From: Usnea hakonensis
Lineage: Eukaryota; Ascomycota; Lecanoromycetes; Lecanorales; Parmeliaceae
Assembly: GCA_013423325.1 (NCBI GenBank)
Contig: BLJB01000749.1
Span: 1-26,925, forward strand
Length of the DNA stretch: 26,925 nucleotides
Direction of reading: 5' to 3'
Part shown: piece after piece, positions 1-10,780 of the stretch
Layout of the letters: the number at the start of each line of letters is the position of its first letter
Numbering within the stretch: the stretch's first letter is position 1
Notes under the pieces: generated by a model
Seen by the model: only the letters and a program-made list of their open reading frames with translations
Told to the model about the DNA's origin: nothing
Databases searched by the model: none
Program-made: the position numbers and the translations under genes

Positions 1-72
1 GCGATAGAAGGAGCGTAAGGAGGGCGATAGAAGGAGCGTAAGGAGGGCGATAGAAGGAGCGTGAGGAGGGCC
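1..72. repeat. 23-bp tandem repeat, three units
   Basis: Three head-to-tail copies of a 23-base purine-rich unit beginning gcgatagaaggagcg. The first two are identical and the third differs by one base (gcgtaagg versus gcgtgagg). The unit length is not a multiple of three. The array stops where gypsy copy A becomes recognisable by its match to copy B at about 9790. The array continues to the window edge, so its full length is unknown. It could be a small minisatellite or a tandem expansion at a break in the gypsy element. Confidence 0.85.
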
Positions 73-174
73 TTAATTCTAATAATAACTTTATTCTTAA
101 TTAAATCGATACTTTCTTAATAAACTTTATTACTATATCTAATATCTTTTAATAATATATATAAGAGGGCTATT
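73..174 (+). mobile_element. Ty3/gypsy copy A, left fragment (RNase H to integrase linker)
   Basis: This 102-base stretch matches 9785-9885 of gypsy copy B nearly base for base, allowing C/T and G/A differences. In copy B that place lies between the end of the RNase H domain and the integrase zinc-binding region. The match resumes at 5591, beyond LINE copy 1, so this is the left shore of the target element. Its last 14 bases (161-174, ataagagggctatt) are repeated at 5591-5604 as the target-site duplication. The upstream parts of the element (gag, protease, RT) are absent here because the tandem repeat and the window edge cut it off. Confidence 0.8.
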
Positions 175-1399
175 GATTAATTGATTGATTGTATTATACG
201 CCTATACTAGCTACTTGATATAAGCTAATAAGGGTACTATTATCGCTAAGCTAATAGAGCTAGGCGTCGAAGAAACCTAAGGGCGAACCCCTAAATAAAA
301 ACTTTAACTAAATAATATATTTTTTCTTTACTATATTTTTAAAAAGTTCTAGTATACTACTATATATTTTTCTTTTTCTATATTTCGACTTTTTTAATCT
401 TTATATTTATTTCCCTTAACTATTTTAGCTTTTAAGGGCTAGTATAATCTTTTCTTTATACGCCTTTTTTAGATTTAATAATCTCCTCTACTTTAAAAAG
501 TAATCTTAACTATTAAAATTATTTACTAGCTAGCTCAAAACTATTTAACTAATTTAAATTAATTATTTATTTTACTACTATCTAAATCCCTTTAATTATA
601 ATTAGTATTATTTAGAAATCCTTAGTACCTATCTCTATAAATAACTATAATCTATTCCTATATAATTCTAGATAGAAGAGGAGAATATATTTAATATTCT
701 ACTTTTTTTATCTATATATATAATTAGGATTAATCTCTAGTACCCTTATTCTATTAAGAAATATATTAAGTCTAATTTTACTACTCTTTATCTAGATAGT
801 AATTAAGCTTTTAACTTTCCTTAATATCCTATAGTAATTAAACCTCCTATTATATAAGTCTCCCCTCTAAATAGAGATTCTTATTATATTTAGAGTCCTT
901 TATTAATACTTTTTCTATTTTTTTAATCTTTAATTATAGAACTAATCTTATATTTTTTATCTTATAATATTAATACTCTAATATTCTTTAATATTTCTAA
1001 ATAGATTAATCTATCCCTTTTTTCTTTTTATATTAGTAGCTACTTAGTTCTAACTCTTTTCTTCTAGGGCCTTAAGAGCCTAGGCTTTCTTTTTTATTAT
1101 AGATATAAGTCTTAACTTCCTCCTTCTACCTCTATTAATCTAGAAGTATTAAATAATTTATTTATTATTCTTTCTTATAGTAATATAGGTACCTTATAGG
1201 GCCTAGTATTATAATATTAGCTTATCTAGCTAGTATTCTAATAGGGGTATTAATATTTTCGCCTTTAGAACTAGAATAGGTATAGCCCTATATACCCCGA
1301 TTACTTTATAGAAATACTCGTTTTATATCTTAGCTAGCTTCTTAGAGGGCCTCTAAGAAAATCCCTTAATCCTATAAAAATAATACTAGATCGATACTA

Positions 1400-2400
1400 C
1401 GAATATTAATATCGGGTATATAACTATATTATATATTATATAATATCTAATAAATATCGCTCCCTATATTAAGCTAGTAAAGTATTCTAGGGCTTATTTC
1501 TATTTTATAGTATAGGCCGTTAACTAGGTAATATATAGTCCCTACTAAAGTTTAGTATCTATATATAAGCCTAATATTCTAATATTTAGATTAGAGTCTA
1601 TTTTTATTTCCTTAAAGTCTAAAGATATCTTTATATTAAATTTCTTTAGACTCCTTATAAGATATACTAGCTCGTATTTTTTAGGGGTAAATATTACTCT
1701 ATATATTTTAGTCTATCTAAAATAGATATTATAGACTTTATATAATATTCTATAATTATTTTCTATACTTCCGCTATATACTAGTAAATAAATATTATTA
1801 ATAAAACCTCCTATCTAGATAGGGAGAGCGGCCCTTATATATTATTTAATTAGAGAGGCGTTAAAGAAGAGAAATAGTATAAAGGAGATTAATAATTTCT
1901 AAAAAATATCTATCTCTACTACTTTTATTACGCTTATCTAGTCCTCTAATATTATAGATATCGCTCTATCTATAAAGAAGCTAGATATCTATCTTACTAT
2001 CTTTTCTAGAACTCTCCTTTTTTTAGATTATAGAGGAGCCTCTTATATAAGATATTATTAAAGGTATCTATAATATCTAATAAAAGTAGGCTAGCGACTT
2101 TCCTATTATTAATAATATTATAGTTTTATATAATATAAATTACTTCTATTAGCGATTCTAGTATTATTTCTATTAATCTATCTTTTCTTACTTCTATTTA
2201 CTATTAAGAGAGGAGACTATATCTTTCTATTAGTCTTACTAGCTATTTCGAGATTACTATTTTTAGTACTTTATCTAGAGTATCGAGTGAGGCTATTAAT
2301 TAATACGCTTTAAATTTTAAATAGTTAGACTTATTCGACTTTTTTAATATTATCGTATTAGCCTCCTTAAAGAATCTTAAGTAATATTTTAAATTAAAGT
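1400..2400 (-). pseudogene. LINE copy 1 reverse transcriptase domain, RIP-inactivated
   Basis: This is the minus-strand counterpart of the better-preserved RT in LINE copy 2 (15560-16480); the two align along their length with mostly transition differences. The catalytic FxDD box falls at 1794-1805 and reads F-I-N-N, so both metal-binding Asp residues have become Asn. Many in-frame TAA and TAG codons interrupt it. The identity rests on alignment with copy 2, where motif A and the surrounding RT blocks are easier to see. Confidence 0.7.
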
Positions 2401-3189
2401 AGATTTAGAAGAGTCTAGTAAAAGAGTCTATAATATATAGGACTATATATTTTAGAAACTAGTTAGAGATTCTCGAGATACCTAAAGCTTTATTTACTAT
2501 CGGGTATATAATCGCTTTTATTATTTTATTACTATTAATCCTATCCCCTATAAGTATTAGAGTTAAGTATTAAATATTTAAAATATCTTCTAGATCGGCT
2601 ATTAGGATAGATAGAAATAGTATACTTTTTAAGATATTAATTTTACTTTTAAAACTAGACTATTTTATTTCTCTTTAGTCTAGAATAATCGGGAACTATA
2701 GTAAGGGTTTTAGGGCCGTATTTTACTCTTATTCTTATTAAATAAACTTTTAGATTTTATCCTTTTTTAGTAATACTTTATATACTCCCTTACGCTAATA
2801 GAGTATATAGATTTTATATATAATTTTTATCTTCTCTCTTTTTACTTTCTAAAGTTCCTTAACTAACTACTTATTTTAGAGTTAATAATACTTTTTAAGC
2901 CTAAGTTTAGCTATCTTAATAACTCTTATATAGTCTATATTCTAGTATAAATTTAATTTAGCTATAGACTTTATCTATAATATATAGTTCTCTACTATTT
3001 TCTAGAACCCTTAGTTTATAGTTTTTATAAAGACTTCTACCTCTTTCTCTATTTCTATAAATCTTTAAAAGAGAGCGCTTTATAGGGTATAACTACCTCT
3101 AGCTACTTTAGAAATAATATCTTTTTCGGCTAATTTCTTCTATAGTTATTATTTTTTTATTAATATCTCTTTCTACTACTATTCTAGTT

Positions 3190-3700
3190 CTATTACTATT
3201 AGAATATAGTTAGACGCGTATCCTAGGTCCTTTTTTAAAGTATAGCGAACTATAGTTTAGTAAACTTTTAATATTAGGAAGATTAAGTCGATTATTAACT
3301 TCTAGCCCTAGGATTTCTATATAATTAAGTTATTAAGTAGTCTAAGAGTTATTTCCTTAGCCTAGATAATCTTAATAAATCTATTAGCTATTTTATAATA
3401 TATATATTATCCCTTATTATTCTATTTAGGGTAGTAAAAATTAAAGTCTCTAAGAGCTATATATTCGCCTTCTTCTTCTAAGGCTTATTCTAAAGATACT
3501 AATATTAAAGAGGTTATTATTACCTCTAATAACGCTAATAATTAGTTATATATATTATATATCTAGAGGATTAGTTTTTAAGTAGGAGGCTAGAGAGGAA
3601 TATACTCCTCCTCTTCTCTACTATCTTACTTAATATTTAACTAAAGGGAGTAAAAGTTACCCCCTCGATATCTAATTTTCTAACTAGTTAGATCTATCTT
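3190..3700 (-). pseudogene. LINE copy 1 endonuclease domain (APE type), RIP-inactivated
   Basis: Translated on the minus strand and read through RIP stop codons, this stretch gives the core landmarks of the exonuclease-endonuclease-phosphatase fold used by LINEs to nick their target. A 'RDFNFYYPK' string (family form GDFN.HHP.W) lies near 3425-3450, 'IIDLIFL' (family form STIDLxF) near 3275-3300, and 'ASNYILIVIE' (family form SDHxPI) near 3195-3220. The Asp and His of the SDH box have become Asn and Tyr, the changes expected from G to A and C to T. The domain is therefore recognisable but catalytically dead. It would have acted with the downstream RT in target-primed reverse transcription. 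Confidence 0.7.
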
Positions 3701-5789
3701 TTTATTAATATAAAAGTATATCTATACCTTTAGACCTAATTTATAAACTAATAGAAATTTACTAGAACTCGGATTATATATTAATCTATTAAACGAGTTA
3801 TAGCTCGGCTTCTAAATTATTAGTATATTATAATTTTATACTTTCTACTCTTTAAAGAGTAACGCTATTACTCTATTTTTTAATTTTTATATATTATATT
3901 ATAAGACCTTTAATATATTATCTTTATTTATTAATATAGATATTAAGGTCTAAACTATTAAGATTAATATTAGTTATACTTAATATTAAGGTTATATTAA
4001 TTATATTAATTATATTCTAGAAGCCGGTCTTCCCCCTAAACTAGATTAAATATATTTACCCCGGTTCTCTTTTTTAGATCTTAGATAGCCTTCTCGCCTT
4101 TTTTAATTATTAGTTATTTAAGATCTCTTCTAGTCTCTTCCTTTTTAGAGATACTATTTTCTATTTATTCTCTATTTAGGCCGGGGCCGGAATAGATTAG
4201 ACTATTATTAAGGGCTTTTTATATTATTTAGGGATATTCTTTTTCCTCTACTTAAGGCGTTCTACCTCCTATTAGCGGACTCGATAATCTAAGCTTTATA
4301 TCTTATAATTATCTTAATAGACTATATAGTATCTCTACCTCTAGCCCTAGTAGTCTTTAGTAGAGTAGGCTTTAATATAGTATTTATATTTTATCGGCCT
4401 CTAGTATAACCCTTATAGATAGTTATACTACTAATATTAATAGTATTACTTTAGTCTACTTATTATCTCTTATTTTCTATAGTAGAGTAGTTAGCTATTC
4501 TCTACTATATTTTCTATTATTAGTCTATTTACTTTTTCGGGGCTTTTAATTTTAATTAGGAGTATAGAGTATTTTTTAATCTCTCTATCCGCCTTCTTTA
4601 TCTATACGAATAGAGGCTATTCTACTCTTACTATTTCTAATTTAAAATAAAGGGTACTATTCTCCTATTTTAGCTTCTTAATATAAGCCCCTTAATCTTT
4701 ATTATCGAACGCGTTAATTCTTATTAAGTCGATAGCTATTATAAAGAAGGGTTTAAGGATATAGACTAAAAAATAATCTTTCTAAATTATCTTAATATTT
4801 TTTTCTATCGCCCTCTTTACCTCCCTTAAGACTATATATAGGATAACGCTCTTATTTTAGAAGCGCTTTACTATAATAATAAAGCCTATTAAGACTCTAT
4901 TATTTTAGAATATATTCTTAAATTATATTAATATAGTATACTTAATCTTCTTTCTCTTCTTTTTATTTCTTATTCTAATTATTACCCTTTTCTTATTAGC
5001 GTTCCCCGCTATAATATATAAAGGTAGTATTATTAAATACGGTTATTTATAGATAGATAGTCTAATAGCGTTACTAGCTACTCTCTAGATCTAGAACTAT
5101 TATAATATTAGGGATAAGCCTCTAATTAGTTATTTCTCTACCTACTTTTAGATCTCTTTTTATTCGACTTTAGCTAATTTTATATATTTACTTACTAGCT
5201 AGATTATTATCTTAAATAATTTAAATTTCTATTTATCGAGATCCTTAAATAATATATTTTTCGTAGTTTCCGCTACGTCTTTAATTAACTAGTCTACTCT
5301 CTTAATATAATTATATTTATAATCTTTTTTCTTCTATTTTATATTATCTTCTATAGCTTTTACTATTTTTTTATTCGATCTTCCTATCCTCTTTATCGTA
5401 TCTATATATATAACTAACGCGTATCTATCTTCTTCTCCTATATTATCTTCGATATTACGTTACTCTCCCTCGACTCCTACTAATTCCTCCTCTTGGTTCT
5501 TAGCTATACTCGTCGTAACCTTTATATTAGAGGTCTCTAGAGCCCCGTAGGGGCCCTGGTAGGTGTGTTCGCAATTCGTGGTCGCCATTCATAAGAGGGC
5601 TATTATAATAATAGATAGAATAAAATTATCTATATAGTTAAGGCTAATATAAAATTAGATAAGAATACCGCTATATTATTATATATACTAGTAGATAGAC
5701 TACTTTATTTTCATAATAATAAGAAAGACCTCTAGTTATATATTCTAGTAATTCTAGAAAAGGATATATTCTAACTTATATATAATAAA

Positions 5790-6500
5790 CTCGGATATCT
5801 AGATTATACTCGAATATATAAAAGAATTATTAAGGGCCTATATATCTATAATCTCTCTAAGAAGCTTTATAAATTTATTTAGTACTACCTTATTAATATA
5901 ATTAGATTTTTTAATATAAACTTTACGGGTCTTTATAGCTTATCTATATATTATTTAGATCTTTCTATACTCTAAATATTAACTTTATCTTAGTCTTATC
6001 TATAACTACTATAGGAGAAGATTATATTATATTAATAATAAATAAGTTCTTTAAAGCTATTATATTAATACTAGATAAATTAATCTTTATCGTAATAGAG
6101 TAGATTATTAGGCTATTAAATAAACTTACTAAATTAAACTAGAGTCTACCTAGAGCTCTACTATTAGATCGAGATTATAAGTTTATTAGTAAATTATAGA
6201 AAGCTATCTTTATAATATTAAAAGTAGATTTACTCTACTTATTAATATACTACCCCTAGATAGACGGTACTTCTAAATAGATTAACTAGATAGTCGAGAT
6301 TACCCTAAAATACTATATTACTACTCTTAATAATATTTAGACTTAACCTATTATATTACCCCGCCTAACCGTAGTACTAAATAATTCTATTAAATATTCG
6401 TCTATTATATTAGCGCTAATATAAGTTCTATACGGCTTTTAAATAAGAGAAGTACTAGACCTATTAATACCGGATATTTTAAATAAAACTAATAAGTAAG
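5790..6500 (+). pseudogene. Gypsy copy A integrase, RIP-inactivated
   Basis: With TAG/TAA read as mutated Gln or Trp, the + strand encodes an integrase. A degraded HHCC zinc-binding module lies at about 5790-5910, followed by a DDE core. The first catalytic Asp is now Asn (AAC at 5981-5983). 'LLLDRDYKF', holding the second Asp, is intact near 6165-6185. The HPQTDG block survives as 'YYP.IDGTSK' near 6250-6277, where the catalytic Glu is Lys (AAA at 6275-6277). Both changes are G-to-A transitions on the coding strand. In a live element this enzyme inserts the cDNA into the chromosome. The family assignment is secure; activity is impossible. Confidence 0.8.
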
Positions 6501-7042
6501 CTAATATACTATATAAGACTTCCGATAGTAATTAAAATAGAAGAGGCCTAGGGGATAAAATAGAGGAAATCCTATTATCTAATACTATCGTAATATCTAT
6601 ATCTATTACCGTATACCCTACCTATCTATTAAAGGCTTCTGCGACTACTTTATATCTATATAAGTATTCCGTATCAGCCGTTACCGTAAACTCGGTTACT
6701 ACTAGGAGTTAGAATCCCGTACGTCTATAAGAGGCTCTCGTACCTACTATTAATCCTACGGTTATACTAGCTACACTATCTATTACTACGTACCCTCTAA
6801 AGCCTTTTATAAAGCCTATATTTATATCTATATATCGACTATTATATATAGATATAAAAAATACTATCGCTTTCGCTATAATAAGAATAAAATAGTATTA
6901 TAATAATAACTACTAACTCTAGTACTTTATAGTTAATAACTATATTAATTTATATCTCTATAAGAGCTATAAAATACCTATAGGGGGACCGAAAAAAATA
7001 GGGCCCTAATTTATAGGTCCCTTAAAAATTATTAAATAAATT

Positions 7043-7055
7043 AGACGATTAGCTT
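7043..7055. repeat. Target-site duplication, left copy (13 bp)
   Basis: The 13-mer agacgattagctt is repeated exactly at 7181-7193 and brackets the 125-bp inserted fragment. Copy B has the single, unduplicated equivalent at 11476-11488 (agataattaactt), differing only by transitions. Confidence 0.85.
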
Positions 7056-7180
7056 GGATTGGATTGGAATTCATACTCGTGTCTATCTAACTATGTGAAA
7101 GATAATTACGGGAAGNNAAACCTTTGTAGTATCGCTGCTACCAGGGTGAAAAACCTTACCGTACTCCTACTTGTCTCTGC
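7056..7180 (-). mobile_element. 125-bp retroposed fragment (SINE or 5'-truncated LINE) with CAATC tail
   Basis: This segment is absent from copy B and flanked by a perfect 13-bp direct duplication. Read on the minus strand it ends in a short ccaatccaatcc tail directly abutting the duplication, as expected for target-primed retrotransposition with a simple-repeat 3' tail. It retains many CA and TG dinucleotides, in sharp contrast to the gypsy DNA on both sides. It contains two undetermined bases (7116-7117). It has no coding capacity and I do not recognise its body. I see no clear tRNA-type A and B boxes, so a truncated LINE of another family is as likely as a SINE. Confidence 0.7.
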
Positions 7181-7193
7181 AGACGATTAGCTT
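7181..7193. repeat. Target-site duplication, right copy (13 bp)
   Basis: Exact repeat of 7043-7055, on the 5' side of the minus-strand retroposed fragment. Confidence 0.85.
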
Positions 7194-7328
7194 ACTATCT
7201 ATAATTATCTAATAATATAATAATTTATAACGTTATTTTAGTAGTATAACTAGAACCTATTATAGATCTAAGCTTTAATCTATATCGTCGTACTTAATTA
7301 CCGCTTTTACTAGTAACTATTAATATAT

Positions 7329-7612
7329 CACCAAATCTGAAATCGTCCTGCAAAAATGGACAGTAGCTTATAGCGTAGACCAGGCGGATCCGGCAGAACG
7401 CCAAAAAACCCCTAGGTTTACGTAATTTCTACCCAAATACCGTAACTATTTTTTAAATTTAGTGCAATCAATAAAATACCTACCTAATTCTATTATAATT
7501 TTAGTAGGAACCTGGCAGAAATTCTATATTTATAGCTACTTATATACGGACCCGGCAGAATTTGTGCGGACCCGGCGGAAATCTTGCGGGCAGGAAGATT
7601 TCAGATTTGGTG
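7329..7612. mobile_element. MITE 1: 284-bp inverted-repeat DNA element
   Basis: A short non-coding DNA transposon with terminal inverted repeats of 16 perfect bases (caccaaatctgaaatc), extendable to 23 with one mismatch (7329-7351 and 7590-7612). It sits between the integrase and chromodomain segments of gypsy copy A and is missing from copy B. Both flanks read atat, allowing a 2-bp AT or 4-bp duplication. Internally it has several copies of a cccggcGgaa/cccggcAgaa motif near the right end. It keeps CA and TG throughout much of its length, unlike its host. No transposase is present, so it would depend on an autonomous relative elsewhere. The superfamily is not determined. Confidence 0.85.
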
Positions 7613-7639
7613 ATATAGTAAGATAGAATATAAAGTTAA

Positions 7640-7800
7640 GAAGCTAATACGAAAAAGGAAAGTTAAAAAAGGTAAAAAGTAATCGATTTAGTACTTAATT
7701 AGATAAAAAGGATTTAGCCCCGAATATAATACTTAGTAACCCGAAAGAGATATCGTAGATACTACGATATTAGATAACTACGAAAGGCTATATAGTCCTA
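7640..7800 (+). pseudogene. Gypsy copy A chromodomain-like C-terminus
   Basis: In one forward frame the deduced product reads 'KRKVKKGKK' followed by a 'YLIR.K.FSPEYNT' string and a further 'RDIVDTTILDNYERLYS' stretch. This fits the chromodomain layout (basic lead, YLVKWKG-like strand, then the W/E-rich helix) found at the C-terminus of chromovirus integrases. Copy B has the same segment at 11655-11810. MITE 1 lies just upstream, so the domain is physically separated from the integrase core. The assignment is by shape and position rather than by a complete motif. Confidence 0.5.
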
Positions 7801-8276
7801 CGTTAGAAATTATTAACTAATTACGTAATCTCTATTTACCCTATTATTAGCTCGGAATTAGTCTTTAAATAATTATATTATTTCCGCTATATAGAATCTA
7901 TTACTTATTAGAAGTTACTAGTAAGTCTCTTACTAACTAGGTAGTATTCTTTATCTATATATACTTTTTAGTATAGCCGGTTAAAGATTACTTCTAAGAG
8001 ATTTCGAAAGCTCTATTATTATATCTTTCTACTACTATAATTAACGCCTCCGCTATACCTATATATACTATATTAGTACTTCTACTAACTAATTTAACGT
8101 CCGGATCGGACTTAATTATTACTATAGTAATAGCTAAAACTACCTTAAGTATTTAATACATTACGATAATAACTACTACTACTATATATCTAGCTTCTAA
8201 ACCGGCCTTTATCTTTACTACTTTATCTACTATATACTATATTACTATACCCGTATTTCGCTATCCGAGGCGATAG

Positions 8277-8524
8277 TATTTTATAATTCGTAATATCCTA
8301 TTATAGCTGTCGTAGGCCTTATATATAGAAGGCTACCGTAGCCATAGCTCTTACTTTTTCTATAATTATACTAAGTCCTATTTGGGACTAGTCCTAGATC
8401 TATATATATAAATAGGCTATATTTACTTAGACTTATATTTACTTAATTCATTCACTTCACATATAATATATTTATATAAACAATAGACTTGTTCAACCAT
8501 TCACTATTCGCTACCACTACAACA
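8277..8524 (+). repeat. LTR of gypsy copy A (about 248 bp)
   Basis: This segment recurs at 12238-12482 (copy B, same strand) and, reversed, at 18805-19064 (copy C). It follows a purine-rich stretch (ccgaggcgatag, 8265-8276) that would serve as the polypurine tract. It ends in ctacaaca, giving a CA 3' terminus; the 5' TG has apparently become TA. A TATA-like run lies at 8401-8415. The last 100 bases retain many CA dinucleotides, unusual for this region. An alternative start is the TG at 8308, giving 217 bp. As copy B internal sequence follows directly, this LTR may equally be the 5' LTR of copy B. Confidence 0.65.
8401..8415 (+). promoter_or_regulatory. Putative LTR TATA element
   Basis: The run tatatatataaatag is conserved in position in the LTRs of copy B (12368-12382) and copy C (about 18916-18930, reversed). 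It fits a core promoter element that would start the retroelement transcript within the LTR. In such AT-rich DNA a TATA match alone carries little weight; conservation across three LTRs is the argument. Confidence 0.35.
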
Positions 8525-8919
8525 ATACCTAATACTATCTTAAACTAAGATTCTATTATTACTTATAAACTATATTTATATCTTAATTATTAATACTATA
8601 TTATTTTTCTACTAATAGTAGATAAAGTAGAAATATTAATATTATCTTATAATCTTATTATATAGAGATTAAAAGATATTTAAGATTTTAATAATAAAAT
8701 TTTATAACTTATCTACTTATATATAATATATAATTAATAGAATATTATATCCCTTCTAATCTTTTTATAGAGTCTATATTAATAATATTATAATCTTCTT
8801 AATATCTTTTAAAAAATATATTTAATATCTTAATCTAGTCTTTAAGATACTATTAAATATAAATATCTATCTAGTATTTTAGAGGGCCTATTTAAACTAT
8901 TTATTAATTTACTTATTTA

Positions 8920-9780
8920 GCTAAAAGATTAATATATTAAGCTTAGTAACTACTAAAGATAAATTTATAGTAATTTATAATATTAAATTCCCTTAAATAT
9001 TTACTATACTAGAGTAATATCTAAAAATAATTAATTATCTAAAATAATATATACTATATTACTCTATAATTATTAAATTACTATAAGAGAGGAAGATACT
9101 TTTTAATTAAATCTATAAATATATTATAAAGGATATAAAAAAAGGTAAAGCTAATAGATTATAATTACATTAATCTATACTAAAAGAGTTAAATACTTAT
9201 TACTAGCTCTAAGAGATTTTTATTTATCTAATTTTACTATATTATTACGATCTAAATAGATAGCTTTTTATAGACCTCGATACTAGTAAAGAGTTCGATT
9301 TTAGCGCTTATATTTACTATATTAAGATAGATAATCTAAAGCTATAGAAGCCTATAGTAAGGTATAATTTTATCGTAAAGTCTAATAAAGCCTTTATTAT
9401 ATCTAACCCTAATATATTATTAGAGGCCCCTAAATAGAAGTTATTATAACTTATTTTATTTCTCTCTAGATAATTAATATCGACTAAAATATACTATTAG
9501 TTAACTAAACTAGAGGTAGCTAGGTTAGTCTAGATTATTAAGAAAATAAGATATCTAATTAAGACTTTAACTAAAGTAATAATTATCTATATCGATTATT
9601 TAATAACTTTAGATATAATATAGTAAAGTAGCTTAAATACTATATTAATAAAAAAGCTTAATTTATATCTTATATATATATTAAAGTACTTATAATACTT
9701 TCGAATTAAGGTATACTATAAAGTAGATAAATAAAATATAGTATTAGATACTCTATTAAGACTAGCTAATCGATTTTTTT
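8920..9780 (+). pseudogene. Gypsy copy B RT C-terminus and RNase H domain
   Basis: Read through RIP stops, the frame begins with a 'LSLVTTKDK' block typical of the end of fungal gypsy RT and proceeds to 'FIDLDTSKEFDF' (9267-9302), where the acidic residues of the RNase H core are still coded. It then reads 'LEVARLV.IIKKIRYLIK' and closes with a 'DTLLRLANRF' string near 9745-9775, matching the family ending DALSRL. The segment would have removed RNA from the RNA-DNA hybrid during reverse transcription. The RT palm with its YxDD box is not present upstream. Many internal stops make it non-functional. Confidence 0.7.
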
Positions 9781-10064
9781 TATATTAATCTAATAATAAC
9801 TCTATCCTCGATTAAATTAATATATTTCTAATAAGCTTTATTATTATATCTAATACCTTTTAGTAATATATATAAGAAGACTATTATAATAATAGATAAA
9901 ATAGAATTATCTATATAGTTAAGGCTAATATAAAATTAGATAATAATATAGCTATATTACTATATATATTAGTAGATAAATTACTATATTTTAATAATAA
10001 TAAGAGAGACCTCTATCTATATATTCTAATAGTTTTAGAAAAGGACGTCTTCTAACTTATTTAT

Positions 10065-10780
10065 AATAAACTAGAATATCTAGATTACGCTTAAATATAT
10101 AAAAGAATAACTAAGGGCCTATATATCTATAATCTCTCTAAAAAGCTTTATAAATTTATTTAGTACTACCCTATATATTAATATAATTAGATTTCTTAAT
10201 ATAAACTCTATAGGTCTTTATAGTCTATCTATTTACTATCTAAATCTTTCTATATATTAAGTATTAACTTTATTTTTATCTTATCTATAACTACTATAAA
10301 AGAAGATTATATTATATTAATAATAAATAAGTTTTTTAAAGTTGTTATATTAATATTAGATAAATCTATCTTTATAGTAATTAAATAGACTATTAAATTA
10401 CTAGATAAGCTAGTTAAACTAAATTAGGGTCTATCTAGAATACTATTATTAGATCGAGATTATAAGTTTATTAGTAAACTATAGAAAGCTATTTTTACTA
10501 CTTTAAAAGTTAATCTATTATATTTATTAATATACTACCCCTAGATAGATAATATATCTAAAAAGATTAACTAGATAGTTAAGATTATTTTAAGATACTA
10601 TATTACTACCCTTAATAATACTAGATTATAATCTACTACGTTATCTAGGATAAATATAGTACTAAATAATTTAATTAAATATTTATTTATTATATTAGTA
10701 TCGATATAAATTCTCTATAGCTTTCGAATAAGGGAGGCTTTAGATCTATTAATATCTAATAATAAGTAAGCTAATATAAA
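10065..10780 (+). pseudogene. Gypsy copy B integrase, RIP-inactivated
   Basis: Aligns with the copy A integrase along its full length. The first catalytic Asp position is Asn (AAC, 10266-10268), the second lies in an intact 'LLLDRDYKF' near 10440-10465, and the Glu position is Lys (AAA, 10560-10562). The copy A IDG block reads IDN here (AAT at 10551-10553, Gly to Asn). Additional transitions relative to copy A, such as V-E-I to V-K-I a few codons later, show heavier RIP. Confidence 0.75.

Larger units (their letters stand above)
175..5590 (-). mobile_element. LINE copy 1, apparently full length (Tad-like non-LTR retrotransposon), RIP-mutated
   Basis: A 5.4-kb non-LTR retrotransposon on the minus strand: its 5' end is at 5590 and its 3' end at 175. 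It is bounded by a perfect 14-bp target-site duplication (161-174 and 5591-5604). Read on the minus strand, it shows an unassigned first-ORF region (about 3900-5540), an apurinic-type endonuclease (about 3190-3700), a reverse transcriptase (about 1400-2400) and a terminal Cys/His region (about 655-735). The 3' end carries a short AATC/AATT-type tail. The reading frames are full of TAA/TAG in positions of Gln and Trp, so no protein can be made. The last 45-55 bases at the 5' end (5535-5590) still contain CA and TG and are far less mutated than the body. Length, domain order and tail fit the fungal Tad1 clade; the clade call is inference. Confidence 0.85.
5591..8524 (+). mobile_element. Ty3/gypsy copy A, right part: integrase, chromodomain, 3' LTR
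   Basis: This continues the element begun at 73-174 after the LINE insertion. It aligns with copy B (9886-12482) throughout: integrase zinc-binding region (about 5790-5910), integrase core (about 5970-6500), a C-terminal tail, a chromodomain-like segment (about 7640-7800) and an LTR (about 8277-8524). A chromodomain after the integrase would place it among chromoviruses. Two further insertions break it: a 125-bp retroposed fragment and a 284-bp MITE, neither present in copy B. All frames are closed by RIP stops. This copy is somewhat less mutated than copy B; for example 6640-6790 keeps more C and G. Confidence 0.8.

Noticed and set aside
1..72. CRISPR-like array
   Set aside because: The 23-bp units are directly adjacent with no spacers, and the setting is a eukaryotic transposon block.
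7329..7612. Helitron
   Set aside because: The ends form long inverted repeats and there is no TC...CTRR terminus or 3' hairpin at the required place.
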